Shown: in pieces, positions 16,084 through 23,871 of the stretch | How positions within the stretch are numbered: position 1 is the first letter of the stretch | Layout: the number at the start of each line of letters is the position of its first letter | Assembly: GCF_022436705.1 (NCBI RefSeq) | Contig: NZ_JAKUHT010000014.1 | Location: 1 to 64,000 of the forward strand | Direction: 5' to 3' | DNA: 64,000 nucleotides | Source of the DNA: Nocardioides sp. CFH 31398 | GTDB lineage: Bacteria; Actinomycetota; Actinomycetes; Propionibacteriales; Nocardioidaceae | The notes under the pieces: generated by a model | Seen by the model: the letters and a program-made list of their open reading frames with translations, nothing else | The model's database searches: none | What the model was told of the DNA's origin: nothing | Position numbers and translations under genes: made by a program

Positions 16084-17864
16084 TCCCCGCCGTCCCGGCA
16101 CTCCTCGACGAGGCGGCGCAGGGCGCGTTCGAGGAGAGCGTCGGTGTCGGTCTGTCCGGTGGTGAGCAGGGCGGCTTCCCCCTCGGTGAGGGTGTGGGTG
16201 CGGCCGTGGGTGTCGAGGAGGCGGGTGAGGCCGTGGGGTGATCGCCAGACGGTGCCGGCGGGGGTGGGCGCGATGGTGTAGCCGAGGTGGGTCCGGGCCC
16301 GGTGGGCGGTCCTCGACAGGGGCTGGGACTCGGTGGTGGTCTGGCCGGGTGGTCCGCCGTGGGCTGGGTCGACCCAGGGCACGGGGTGGTCGAGGTCCAT
16401 GGATCGTCCGCGGCGGGTGGCGTGGGGGAAGGCCTCGGCGGGGGCTCTGAGGTGGATGCGTTCGCGCATCCAGGTGGGGTGTTCGTAGGCGTCGACGGCG
16501 TGGGTCTCGCGGTTGTCGATGACGGGCTGGATGGTGAGGTCGTGGCGGCGCAGGAGGGTGGCGAGGTCGGCGACGTCGACGGGGCCGTGACCCTCGATGC
16601 GCGCCACGCCCGAGCCGGTACGGGTGCCGTCGAGCGCGGACTCGTGCAGGTGGACGTACAGCACCGCCTTCGGGCGGAGCCTCGACAGGGCCCTGGCGTC
16701 GAGCCGGTCCAGGACGTCCTCGGACAGTGCCAGCGGTGACGCCGTCACCGGCGCCTCGGGTCCTGCCTCGTGGTCGGTCTCGTCGGGCTCGGTCTCGATG
16801 TGCGTCGCCGGCGCCGGGCCGGGCACGTCGGTGGGGACAGTGGTGTCGTCCTCGGGGCCGGGCCCGGGCTCGGTGTCGTCGGACTCGGGGGTGGGTCCGC
16901 CGCGGCGAGAGCGTTCGGCGCGCTGCTCCCGGGTGATCCACTCCTCGTCCGGAGGGAACGGGTTGTCCTCCGCACACCCGTCGCCGGTGGGGTCGGCGGG
17001 GTCGGCGCCGTGTGCGACGAGCAGGCCCATGAGCTCGGCGGGGCGGGCGAGCCAGCCCATGGCCTCGGCGCGCAGGGTGTCGCGCGGCAGGTCGGGTAGA
17101 CCGGTCGCGGCGCGTTGGACGGCGAGGATGTCGGCGACCCGGGAGACCATCGCGTCGACGAACACCGCATCCCCGGTCCCCAACCGTGCGATCAGGGTCC
17201 GCATCCCGGTGGAGTCGGCACGACCCAGCCCGACGTACCGCTTGGCCCGCGACGCCGCGGCGCGGGCGCGGTGACCCTCGGGGTCGGCAGCGATGACCGA
17301 GGCCTCGGCGACCTCGAGGACCCGCGAGGGTGAGACCCCGATGATGGCCTCGGCGACCGCGGCGTCCACCACGCTCATCCGCGCGGCCGGGACCGTGCGG
17401 GACAGCGAGGCCACTCTGCGCGCGACCCAGGCCTCGGCCCGGCCGTCCATGACGTGACGCCACGTCCGGGGCAGGCGGTGGCGCAGGTCGAGCGCGTCGG
17501 CGCACATCGCGCGCACCGACACCGGGTGCCGGGCCAGGGCGATGCCGAGCTCGAGCAGCGACAGGTCACGCACCAGCGGTGCCCCCTCGCCGGCGATCGC
17601 GACCAGCTTCTCCCCACCCAGCACCTCGCCGCGGGTCGGGGTGTGGCCGGGCTCGTCGCGAGGGTCGGAGGCGAACCGGTCGCACCACGTCAGGCACGCC
17701 ACCAGCTCGTCCAGCTCCGCCTCCCGACGACGCCTGACGGCCTCCTCGGCGCGGAACAGCACCTCCGCCGTCGGCGACATCTCCCACTCACCCAGCCGCG
17801 AGGCCCGAGCGGCGCGCAGCTCGGCGTCCACGTCAGGCGCGTCAGCGGCTGCGGGCGAGATCAT
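16080..17864 (-). CDS. DUF222-HNH endonuclease-like protein
   Basis: A 594-residue member of the DUF222/13E12-repeat family common in Nocardioides and mycobacteria. DUF222 covers about residues 40-330, an acidic disordered linker about 330-380, and a C-terminal HNH motif centres on MDLDHPVPWVD ... PLSRTAHRARTH. The zinc-binding Cys pairs of many HNH enzymes are absent, so activity is uncertain. ATG 17864 is preferred to GTG 17870: a TAGACT hexamer ends exactly six bases before it, suggesting a leaderless transcript. A perfect SOS box lies between the -35 and -10 positions, so expression should rise on DNA damage. The cellular role of the family is unknown. Confidence 0.85.
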   Translation of the reverse strand: MISPAAADAPDVDAELRAARASRLGEWEMSPTAEVLFRAEEAVRRRREAELDELVACLTWCDRFASDPRDEPGHTPTRGEVLGGEKLVAIAGEGAPLVRDLSLLELGIALARHPVSVRAMCADALDLRHRLPRTWRHVMDGRAEAWVARRVASLSRTVPAARMSVVDAAVAEAIIGVSPSRVLEVAEASVIAADPEGHRARAAASRAKRYVGLGRADSTGMRTLIARLGTGDAVFVDAMVSRVADILAVQRAATGLPDLPRDTLRAEAMGWLARPAELMGLLVAHGADPADPTGDGCAEDNPFPPDEEWITREQRAERSRRGGPTPESDDTEPGPGPEDDTTVPTDVPGPAPATHIETEPDETDHEAGPEAPVTASPLALSEDVLDRLDARALSRLRPKAVLYVHLHESALDGTRTGSGVARIEGHGPVDVADLATLLRRHDLTIQPVIDNRETHAVDAYEHPTWMRERIHLRAPAEAFPHATRRGRSMDLDHPVPWVDPAHGGPPGQTTTESQPLSRTAHRARTHLGYTIAPTPAGTVWRSPHGLTRLLDTHGRTHTLTEGEAALLTTGQTDTDALLERALRRLVEECRDGGD

Positions 17865-17877
17865 GGCCACAGTCTAG

Positions 17878-17893
17878 TCGAACACCTGTTCGA
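17878..17893 (-). promoter_or_regulatory. SOS (LexA) box of the DUF222-HNH gene
   Basis: TCGAACACCTGTTCGA matches the actinobacterial/Bacillus LexA consensus (CGAAC-N4-GTTCG) with full dyad symmetry in both arms. On the gene's strand it fills the spacer immediately upstream of the -10 hexamer TAGACT (17871-17876). LexA binding there would block RNA polymerase directly. A lexA gene is 4 kb away in this window. Confidence 0.85.
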
Positions 17894-17999
17894 CTGCCAG
17901 ACCATCTTCACACGCCCGACGCGCGCAGGTCCGACGCGGGAAACCCGATCGGCCACCGAGTCCGACCGGCAGCGGTGCTGCGTCGCTGCCTGCGGCGGG

Positions 18000-18398
18000 C
18001 TAGACGAAGTACGAGGCCACGAAGAACGCGGCCACCGCCACCACGAGCACGAGGGCCGTGAGCCGCACCCAGGGGGAGAAGCTGCTGCTCGCCGCCGACG
18101 GGTACGGCGAGTCGCGCGGCACGCCGCGCAGCTCGGGCGGGTCGTCCTCGACGCCCTCCGACCACCGCTCGTCGGCGCGGATCGCCAGCTCGCGGCGGAC
18201 GGCGTGGCGCCAGGCGTCGACCTGGCGGGCGTCGTACCCCTCGCCGTCGACGAGCCGGAACCCCCCGCGGGACGACCCCGGTGACGGGGCGTGGCCGGCG
18301 AGCAGCCGGCGGGTCTCGGCGACCGCCTCGTCGACCTCGGCGACGTCGTAGGCGGGACGGCCGCGCACGAGCGTGAAGTCGGGGCCCAGCAGGTCCAT
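18000..18398 (-). CDS. DivIVA-motif tail-anchored membrane protein
   Basis: A 132-residue protein with two copies of a DivIVA-like motif, FTLVRGRPAYDVAEVDEAV (about 7-25) and GFRLVDGEGYDARQVDAW (about 47-64). Each is followed by a short helix, then a disordered linker and one C-terminal transmembrane helix (LTALVLVVAVAAFFVASYFV). In DivIVA/Wag31 proteins a similar motif begins the membrane-curvature domain, so a polar or septal localisation role is possible but inferred from a short motif. The ATG at 18398 begins directly before the first motif. It sits just downstream of another membrane-protein gene, with an 18-base gap. Confidence 0.65.
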   Translation of the reverse strand: MDLLGPDFTLVRGRPAYDVAEVDEAVAETRRLLAGHAPSPGSSRGGFRLVDGEGYDARQVDAWRHAVRRELAIRADERWSEGVEDDPPELRGVPRDSPYPSAASSSFSPWVRLTALVLVVAVAAFFVASYFV

Positions 18399-18417
18399 GA
18401 GCCCCGACGCTACCGAA

Positions 18418-19014
18418 TCAGGCGCGGGGCTCCGGCGGCGGAGCGGGCGCCGACGGCGGCTGCGCCTCGGCCCGGTCCACGCGGCGGTGGAAGCGCATCC
18501 CCGCGAGACCGCCGAGGACGGCACCGAGGAGCGTGACGACGGCGACCACCCCGAGACCGATCGCGCCGACGCCGAGCTCGTCCCCGCTCGGCACCAGCGG
18601 TGACAGCTGCTCGGAGTCAGCCTGTCGGCCGCCGAGGGCGGCGGCCACGACGGTGAGAGCCACGGCGACGAGCACCGCCCACAGCCACACCGCGAGGCCC
18701 TGCCGAGCGCCGTGGAAGCGCGCCATCCGCCCGGCGACGTACCCACCGGACAGGTAGGCCAGGAAGAGCACGACGAGGATCACGACGACACCGGTCACCC
18801 CGAGGTACCAGTCGGTCCGGCTGCCCGTGCCGTCGACGACGTCCCCGGCCCCCGACTCGGTCATCGAGCCCACGCCACCCAGCCCGAGGCCCAGGGCGGC
18901 GAGGAGCGCCGTCAGCAGCACGATCATCCCGATCGAGGTGACGAAGCCCAGGAACGCGCTGCCCACCTTGACCCCGCCGTGGGAGTCCTTCGCCTGCTGC
19001 TGCCCGACCGACAC
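18418..19014 (-). CDS. four-helix membrane protein
   Basis: A 198-residue integral membrane protein with about four helices (roughly 20-46, 68-92, 102-124 and 144-168) and a Pro-rich cytoplasmic tail. A GG-rich first loop and the YLSGGYVAGRMARFHGARQG segment after helix 2 recall small YrzE/TIGR04086-like membrane proteins, without a firm assignment. The GTG at 19014 has a strong GAGGAGGG site upstream and fits the first hydrophobic segment; no earlier start is supported. It probably shares a transcript with the DivIVA-motif gene downstream. Function unknown. Confidence 0.7.
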   Translation of the reverse strand: MSVGQQQAKDSHGGVKVGSAFLGFVTSIGMIVLLTALLAALGLGLGGVGSMTESGAGDVVDGTGSRTDWYLGVTGVVVILVVLFLAYLSGGYVAGRMARFHGARQGLAVWLWAVLVAVALTVVAAALGGRQADSEQLSPLVPSGDELGVGAIGLGVVAVVTLLGAVLGGLAGMRFHRRVDRAEAQPPSAPAPPPEPRA

Positions 19015-19042
19015 GGTGCCCTCCTCGGGGACGGGTGAGGTC

Positions 19043-20323
19043 CTAGAGTCGCGGAACCCCGTCCCAGCCGCCCCGCGGCGCGCCGCGCAACCCCAGGAAC
19101 CGCGCCACCGTGGGCGCGACGTCGACCGTCGTGGCCAGCGCCGAGGACGACCCGCGGCCGACGTCGGGGTGACCGCCCGAGAGGAAGAACGGGATCGGCG
19201 ACGTGGTCGGGTGCCCGTGGTTGCCCGGCAGTGGGTTCGACCCGGGCGAGGGGTCGCTGAAGCGCCACCCCGCCTTGCTGTAGACCACGACGTCGCCCGC
19301 CTCGGGGCCCAGCCGGAGCCAGGACGCCGCACGCCTGCGGTCGTGCGCCGCGAGGACGCCGTCCGTGGCGAGGGCGAGCCGGCGGATGCGCCGGACGGCC
19401 TGCTCGCGGTCGCGGGCCGGGCCGGTCCAGTAGACGAGGTCGGCGCCGCCGTTCTGGCCCACCACCACCCTGTCGGCGAGGAACGGGTCCTCGGCGAGCA
19501 CGGGCGAGAGGGAGACGGACCGGTCGGGCCGCGACCAGTCCATCGAGTGGTCCGCCAGGACGACGAGCAGCGAGTCGCGCCAGCGTCCGCTGTCCTCCAG
19601 GGCGGTGACGAGGCGGGAGACCTGGGTGTCGGCGGAGGCCAGGGCCGCGCGACGCGCGACCTGCAGCGACGTGCCGGTCAGGTCGCTGTGGCCGACACGG
19701 TCGATGTCACCGAGGTTGACGAAGACCAGGTCCGGGTCGTGGGCGTCGATCATCGCCAGGGTGGCGTCCATCGTGAAGACGTCCGGGGCGTGCTCGGACA
19801 CCGGCACGAGCGGCTCCGGCTCCCAGCGGTGGGTGGCCCGGGTGCCGAAGATGCCGAAGAGGTACTCCTTCGACAGCACGGTGCCGCTCGTCAGCCCCTG
19901 CCGCCGGCACCGCTGCAGGACCGTGTCGGCGCGCATGTCGCCCGGTCGGTCCAGGGTACGAGTCTCGCCCAGCTCCCGGTCGTAGACCGCGTTGGCCGGC
20001 ACGCCGCTGCGGTCCGGGCGGACGCCGGTCATCATCATCGTGTGGTTCGGGATGGTCTCCATCACCGGCAGCGACCGCGCCCGCGGGAAGGTGCGGCCCG
20101 CGCTCCGCAGGCGGCGCACGGTCGGCATGAGGTCACCGCCGAGCTCCCCGTCGATCTCGGCGGGGCGGCAGCCGTCCAGCACGACCACGTAGGCGCGTCG
20201 GCGGCGGGAGCCGCGCCGGGCGGCCACCTGCGCGGCGGCCGGGGCCGACATCGCGGCGGTCGAGAGGACGACGCCGGCGCCGGCCTGCAGGACGGTGCGG
20301 CGGCTGGCGCCCGGGGCGCTCAT
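19043..20323 (-). CDS. Tat-exported alkaline phosphatase superfamily protein
   Basis: A 426-residue secreted enzyme with a twin-arginine signal (SRRTVLQAGAG ... APAAAQ). The mature part has the type I phosphodiesterase/nucleotide pyrophosphatase fold: VVVLDGCRP (first metal Asp), the nucleophile region NHTMMMTG, LGDIDRVGHS, LADHSMD and GNHGHP with the metal-binding Asp/His set. Such enzymes hydrolyse phosphodiesters or phosphonates at the cell surface. The ATG overlaps the stop of the upstream phoD gene (ATGA), so the two phosphatases are made together. No Pho box was identified. Confidence 0.88.
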   Translation of the reverse strand: MSAPGASRRTVLQAGAGVVLSTAAMSAPAAAQVAARRGSRRRRAYVVVLDGCRPAEIDGELGGDLMPTVRRLRSAGRTFPRARSLPVMETIPNHTMMMTGVRPDRSGVPANAVYDRELGETRTLDRPGDMRADTVLQRCRRQGLTSGTVLSKEYLFGIFGTRATHRWEPEPLVPVSEHAPDVFTMDATLAMIDAHDPDLVFVNLGDIDRVGHSDLTGTSLQVARRAALASADTQVSRLVTALEDSGRWRDSLLVVLADHSMDWSRPDRSVSLSPVLAEDPFLADRVVVGQNGGADLVYWTGPARDREQAVRRIRRLALATDGVLAAHDRRRAASWLRLGPEAGDVVVYSKAGWRFSDPSPGSNPLPGNHGHPTTSPIPFFLSGGHPDVGRGSSSALATTVDVAPTVARFLGLRGAPRGGWDGVPRL

Positions 20324-22008
20324 CGTCCACCCACCGGGGCGTCGGCCTGCTCGAGGGTCGCCGTGCCCGCCCGCGTCCGCCAGGACGTCGACCACTCGAC
20401 GCCCGCGCGACGGTCGGTCCGCGACGAGATCACCCACCAGTCCATCTGCACCCTCCGGCTCGTGATGTCCAGCACGCTGAAGCCGTGGCTGTCGAAGTCC
20501 AGGTACTTCACGTGCAGGTTGTCCGCCTTGATGGCCGTCTCGACGCCACGGCTCGTCGTCCCCGGCGGCGTGCCGGTGATGTCCTTGAGGTTGTTCGAGG
20601 TAACCGAGGTGCACACGAGCTCGACGCCGGCGCTCGTCTCGCCGTCGACCGGGACCGGGTAGGTGCCGGCGTCGTACGGCAGCTCGCAGGCCCACCCGGA
20701 GTGGATGTCGCCGGTCAGGAAGACCACGTCCCGCACACCCCGGTCGCGGATGTGGGCGAACAGCTCGCGGCGGTCGTCGGTGTAGCCGTCCCACTGGTCG
20801 ACGTTGTACGGCGACCCGTCGCGCGGCAGCAGTCCCGCGACGTCGTTGACGTTGTCGACCAGCTCGGCGGGCAGCGAGGCGAAGGTGACGGGGGCGATCA
20901 TCACCGGGTTGCCGACGAGCTTCCACTGCGGACGTGAGGGTCGCAGGGAGTCCTTCAGCCAGTCCAGCTGCTGCCGGCCGGTGATCGTGCGGTCGGGGTC
21001 GCTGACCTCCCCGTCGACCAGCGGGGTGGCGACCTGCTGGTCGCGGTAGGTCCGCAGGTCGAGCATGCTGAGCTCGGCGAGGCGGCCGAACCGGAGGCGG
21101 CGGAAGAGGCGGGTGCCGTCACCGAGGTCGGCGGTGGCCGACATCCGGGCGGGCATCCACTCGTCGTACGCCCGGTGGGCGCGGGCCCGCCGGCGCCGCC
21201 AGTCGCCCTCGTCGGGCTGGTGGTTCTCCGCACCGCCCCGCCAGGCGTCGTTGGTCGACTCGTGGTCGTCCCAGGTGACGACGAAGGGGAGCCGGGCGTG
21301 GAGGTCGGCCAGGTCGGGGTCGGTCTTGTACTGCGCGTGCCGCTGGCGGTAGTCCGCGAGGCTCACGATCTCGCGGGCGGGGACGTGGGGGCGGACGTCG
21401 GTGTTCTCCTGGCCCTCGCCGTACTCGCCGGGGGCGTACTCGTAGAGGTAGTCGCCCAGGTGCACCACGAGGTCGAGGTCGTCGCGCGCCGCGAGGTGCC
21501 GGTACGCCGAGAACCAGCCGGCCTGGAGGTTGGCGCACGACACGACGCCCCACCGCAGGCGCCCCGGCTCGGCGTCGGCCGCCGGCGCGGTGCGGGTCCG
21601 CCCGACCCGGCTCGTGCGTCCCTGCCAGGTGAACCGGTACCAGTACCAGCGGGCCGGGCGCAGCCCGCCGACGTCCACCTTGACGGTGTGGTCGCGCCAG
21701 GGCCCGGTGACCGCGCGGCCGCGGCGGACGACGCGGCGGAAGGCGGCGTCCTCCGCGACCTCCCAGCGCACCTCGACGCGGGGCCCGCGGCCCGAACCGG
21801 GTGTGGCCGCGGACGACGGGGTCACCCGCGTCCACAGGACGACGCCCGTGGGGAGCGGGTCACCCGAGGCGACACCGTGCGCGAAGGCGCGACGGTCGGC
21901 GGTCGCAGCGGGGGAGGCGTGTGCCCCCGGGGTGAGGAGAGCGGTGCTCGCGGCACCGGCGGCACCGGCGGCCAGCACGGCACGGCGGGTGGGGGAGTAG
22001 ACGGTCAC
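20320..22008 (-). CDS. phoD: PhoD-type alkaline phosphatase
   Basis: A 562-residue Tat-exported enzyme of the PhoD family, which liberates phosphate from mono- and diesters outside the cell using Fe and Ca ions. The Tat motif TRRAVLAAGAAG is at the N-terminus. The N-terminal Ig-like domain (FAHGVASGDPLPTGVVLWTRV) and catalytic motifs VVSCAN, HLGDYLYEY, VTWDDHE and LTGDIHSGW are all present. The length is normal. It is the first gene of a two-gene operon with a second phosphatase joined by an ATGA overlap. It is probably induced by phosphate starvation, although I see no convincing PhoP site. Confidence 0.92.
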   Translation of the reverse strand: MTVYSPTRRAVLAAGAAGAASTALLTPGAHASPAATADRRAFAHGVASGDPLPTGVVLWTRVTPSSAATPGSGRGPRVEVRWEVAEDAAFRRVVRRGRAVTGPWRDHTVKVDVGGLRPARWYWYRFTWQGRTSRVGRTRTAPAADAEPGRLRWGVVSCANLQAGWFSAYRHLAARDDLDLVVHLGDYLYEYAPGEYGEGQENTDVRPHVPAREIVSLADYRQRHAQYKTDPDLADLHARLPFVVTWDDHESTNDAWRGGAENHQPDEGDWRRRRARAHRAYDEWMPARMSATADLGDGTRLFRRLRFGRLAELSMLDLRTYRDQQVATPLVDGEVSDPDRTITGRQQLDWLKDSLRPSRPQWKLVGNPVMIAPVTFASLPAELVDNVNDVAGLLPRDGSPYNVDQWDGYTDDRRELFAHIRDRGVRDVVFLTGDIHSGWACELPYDAGTYPVPVDGETSAGVELVCTSVTSNNLKDITGTPPGTTSRGVETAIKADNLHVKYLDFDSHGFSVLDITSRRVQMDWWVISSRTDRRAGVEWSTSWRTRAGTATLEQADAPVGGR

Positions 22009-22086
22009 GCTCCAGTGAACGCCTGTCCGGGCCGTACGTGACGGCCCGGACGGCAGTGGTCACCAGATGTTCACCCGGGGGTCCGG

Positions 22087-22830
22087 TCAGAGGCGCCGCA
22101 GCACCGTCGTGACCTTGCCCAGCACGGTCGCGTGGGTGCCGTCGATCGGCTCGAAGGCATCGTTGTGGGGCAGCAGCCAGACCTGGCCGGCGTCCGTGCG
22201 CCGGAACGTCTTCACGGTCGCCTCCCCGTCGATCATCGCGGCCACGACGTCGCCGTTGACCGCCGTCGGCTGCTGGCGGACCACGACGTAGTCGCCGTTG
22301 CAGATCGCGGCGTCGACCATCGAGTCGCCCTGGACCTCGAGCAGGAACAGGGTGCCCTCGCCGACCAGCTGGCGCGGGAGCGGGAAGACCTCCTCCACGC
22401 GCTCCTCGGCGAGGATCGGTCCGCCGGCGGCGATCCGACCGACGACCGGCACGTAGGTGGCGGCGGGCATCGCGTCACCGGCTCCGGTGTCGTCCACGGC
22501 CGAGGGTGCGGCCGACGACAGGGACCGGCGGGCGGCCAGCGCGTCCGGCATCAGCACCTCGAGGGCCCGCGGCCGGTTCGGGTCGCGCCGGAGGAACCCC
22601 TTCTTCTCCAGCACCCGCAGCTGGTGGGCGACCGACGAGGACGACGTGAGGCCGACCTCTGTGCCGATCTCCCGCATGCTCGGGGGGTAGCCGCGCTGCT
22701 CGAGGGAGTCGCGGATCACCTGCAGGACGCGCTGCTGCCGGGGCGTGAGGCCGGAGACGTCCGGTGGTCCGTCGGGCAGCTCGGTCACCGTGCCCCCGTC
22801 GTCGCTCCCGTCGTGGGTCCCTGTCGCCAT
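22087..22830 (-). CDS. lexA: SOS repressor LexA
   Basis: LexA represses DNA-damage genes and cuts itself when RecA filaments form. The 247-residue protein has the N-terminal winged helix ([22 protein letters not shown], about 50-71), the Ala135-Gly136 cleavage site in GRIAAGGP, catalytic Ser170 (GDSM) and Lys207 (TVKTF). GGGAGG lies seven bases before the ATG, and a TAGGTT -10 is at 22879-22884. An SOS box just upstream of the -10 (22905-22920) implies autoregulation. The divergent LysM gene matches the conserved lexA-chiZ/divS arrangement. Confidence 0.97.
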   Translation of the reverse strand: MATGTHDGSDDGGTVTELPDGPPDVSGLTPRQQRVLQVIRDSLEQRGYPPSMREIGTEVGLTSSSSVAHQLRVLEKKGFLRRDPNRPRALEVLMPDALAARRSLSSAAPSAVDDTGAGDAMPAATYVPVVGRIAAGGPILAEERVEEVFPLPRQLVGEGTLFLLEVQGDSMVDAAICNGDYVVVRQQPTAVNGDVVAAMIDGEATVKTFRRTDAGQVWLLPHNDAFEPIDGTHATVLGKVTTVLRRL

Positions 22831-22904
22831 CGTCGGTCCTCCCGCTCCTGCCGGCCCGTGCCGGCGTTCGTGACGACGAACCTACGACGGATCGACCCCT
22901 GTCT

Positions 22905-22920
22905 TCAAACACCTGTTCGA
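22905..22920 (-). promoter_or_regulatory. SOS box of lexA
   Basis: TCAAACACCTGTTCGA has one change (A for G in the left arm) from the symmetrical LexA consensus. It lies next to the predicted -35 of lexA, whose -10 TAGGTT is 18 bases downstream on the minus strand, a normal position for autorepression. Confidence 0.75.
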
Positions 22921-22953
22921 CGGCGTGTCGCCCCGGGATCCGCCGGGCGGCGG

Positions 22954-22969
22954 TCGAACGCGTGTTCGT
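22954..22969. promoter_or_regulatory. central SOS box between lexA and LysM gene
   Basis: TCGAACGCGTGTTCGT differs from the symmetrical consensus only at the last base. It lies midway between the divergent genes and could serve either. Confidence 0.7.
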
Positions 22970-23020
22970 CGTGACCTTGTGCCGTTCGAACAGATGCTCT
23001 ACCGTCGCATACGTGTTCGA

Positions 23021-23036
23021 TCGAACGTAGGTGCGA
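23021..23036 (+). promoter_or_regulatory. weaker SOS box near LysM gene
   Basis: TCGAACGTAGGTGCGA has one change (G for T) in the right arm. Further TCGAAC/GTTCGA half-sites at 22986 and 23014 flank it, so this side of the region may bind LexA cooperatively. Confidence 0.5.
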
Positions 23037-23125
23037 GTCAGGCGTCGACCCGCCGTTGTCGGTGGTCGTCCGTAGAACTCGTCCCACTCGCCCGACGCAC
23101 CCTCTTCCTTCCCCAGGAGGTCCTC

Positions 23126-23473
23126 ATGGACACCACGTACGCCGCCCGCCCCGTCGCCCCCGTCCGGCTGACCCGCCGCGGGCGCTTGGTCGTGTTCGTC
23201 GGCTCGCTGCTGCTGGTCCTGGCGACGGTCCTGGGTCTCGGCCTCTCGCTCGATACCTCGAGCGCCAGCGGTGACGCGGGCACGCCGCCGCCCACCGAGG
23301 TGGTGACGGTCGGCACCGGCCAGACGCTGTGGGACATCGCGGGCGACCTGGCCGCGGACGGTGCCGGCGACGGCGACGTCCGCGCGGTGGTGCAGGACCT
23401 CGAGGAGCTGAACGGCCTCGACTCGGCGATGCTGCTCGCCGGTCAGGACCTGCGGGTCCCGGTCGTCGACTGA
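23126..23473 (+). CDS. LysM-domain SOS cell-division inhibitor (ChiZ/DivS-like)
   Basis: A 115-residue protein with a short cytoplasmic N-terminus, one transmembrane helix (about 22-44, VVFVGSLLLVLATVLGLGL) and an extracytoplasmic LysM peptidoglycan-binding domain (about 60-113, VVTVGTGQTLWDIAGDLA). Divergent position from lexA and overall build match ChiZ of mycobacteria and DivS of corynebacteria. These are made during the SOS response and delay division at the septum; the function here is inferred from that context. AGGAGG lies five bases before the ATG. Expression should be LexA-controlled through the shared intergenic boxes. Confidence 0.87.
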   Translation: MDTTYAARPVAPVRLTRRGRLVVFVGSLLLVLATVLGLGLSLDTSSASGDAGTPPPTEVVTVGTGQTLWDIAGDLAADGAGDGDVRAVVQDLEELNGLDSAMLLAGQDLRVPVVD

Positions 23474-23817
23474 GACGACCCCGGCCTGTCCGAGGACGAC
23501 TGCGCGTGCCGGCTCGTGTACGCCGGGGCGTCGCGCCGGCCGAGGAGCCGGACGAGTCGCGCGAGCAGGATCAGTGCCGTGAAGAGGCAGGCGACGGCGC
23601 CCAGCGAGGCGGCGCCGAGGAACCACCAGGCTGTCCCCTCACCGGACCGCGCGGCGGCGCCGAAGTCGATGGCGGCGACCACCAGGTAGCCCCAGGCCAC
23701 CGCGGTCAGGGTGACGCCGAGCGCCAGCAGGAGGAGGCGTCCCACGCGGAGCGGCGCGCGCCTCTCACGGGGCCTGCGTGGCCCCGCGCGCTTGCCCCCG
23801 CGGTTCCCCCTCGCCAC
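23443..23817 (-). CDS. two-helix membrane protein
   Basis: A 124-residue protein with a very basic N-terminus, two membrane helices (about 27-50 and 65-92) and a Ser/Thr-rich tail. Its 3' end overlaps the convergent LysM gene by 31 bases. The GTG at 23817 is the only reasonable start. No family is recognised. The basic N-terminus followed by two helices and balanced hydrophobicity argue for a real protein rather than a shadow, but no ribosome site is clear, so the call is moderate. Confidence 0.55.
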   Translation of the reverse strand: MARGNRGGKRAGPRRPRERRAPLRVGRLLLLALGVTLTAVAWGYLVVAAIDFGAAARSGEGTAWWFLGAASLGAVACLFTALILLARLVRLLGRRDAPAYTSRHAQSSSDRPGSSQSTTGTRRS

Positions 23818-23871
23818 GGGCCCATCATCGCACCCGCGACGCCGTCGGGGTCCCGACCGCGCCGCGCTCGC

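Noticed and set aside
22986..23001. Further SOS box TCGAACAGATGCTCTA
   Set aside because: Only the left half matches; the right half is degenerate, so it is listed as a half-site and not as a box.
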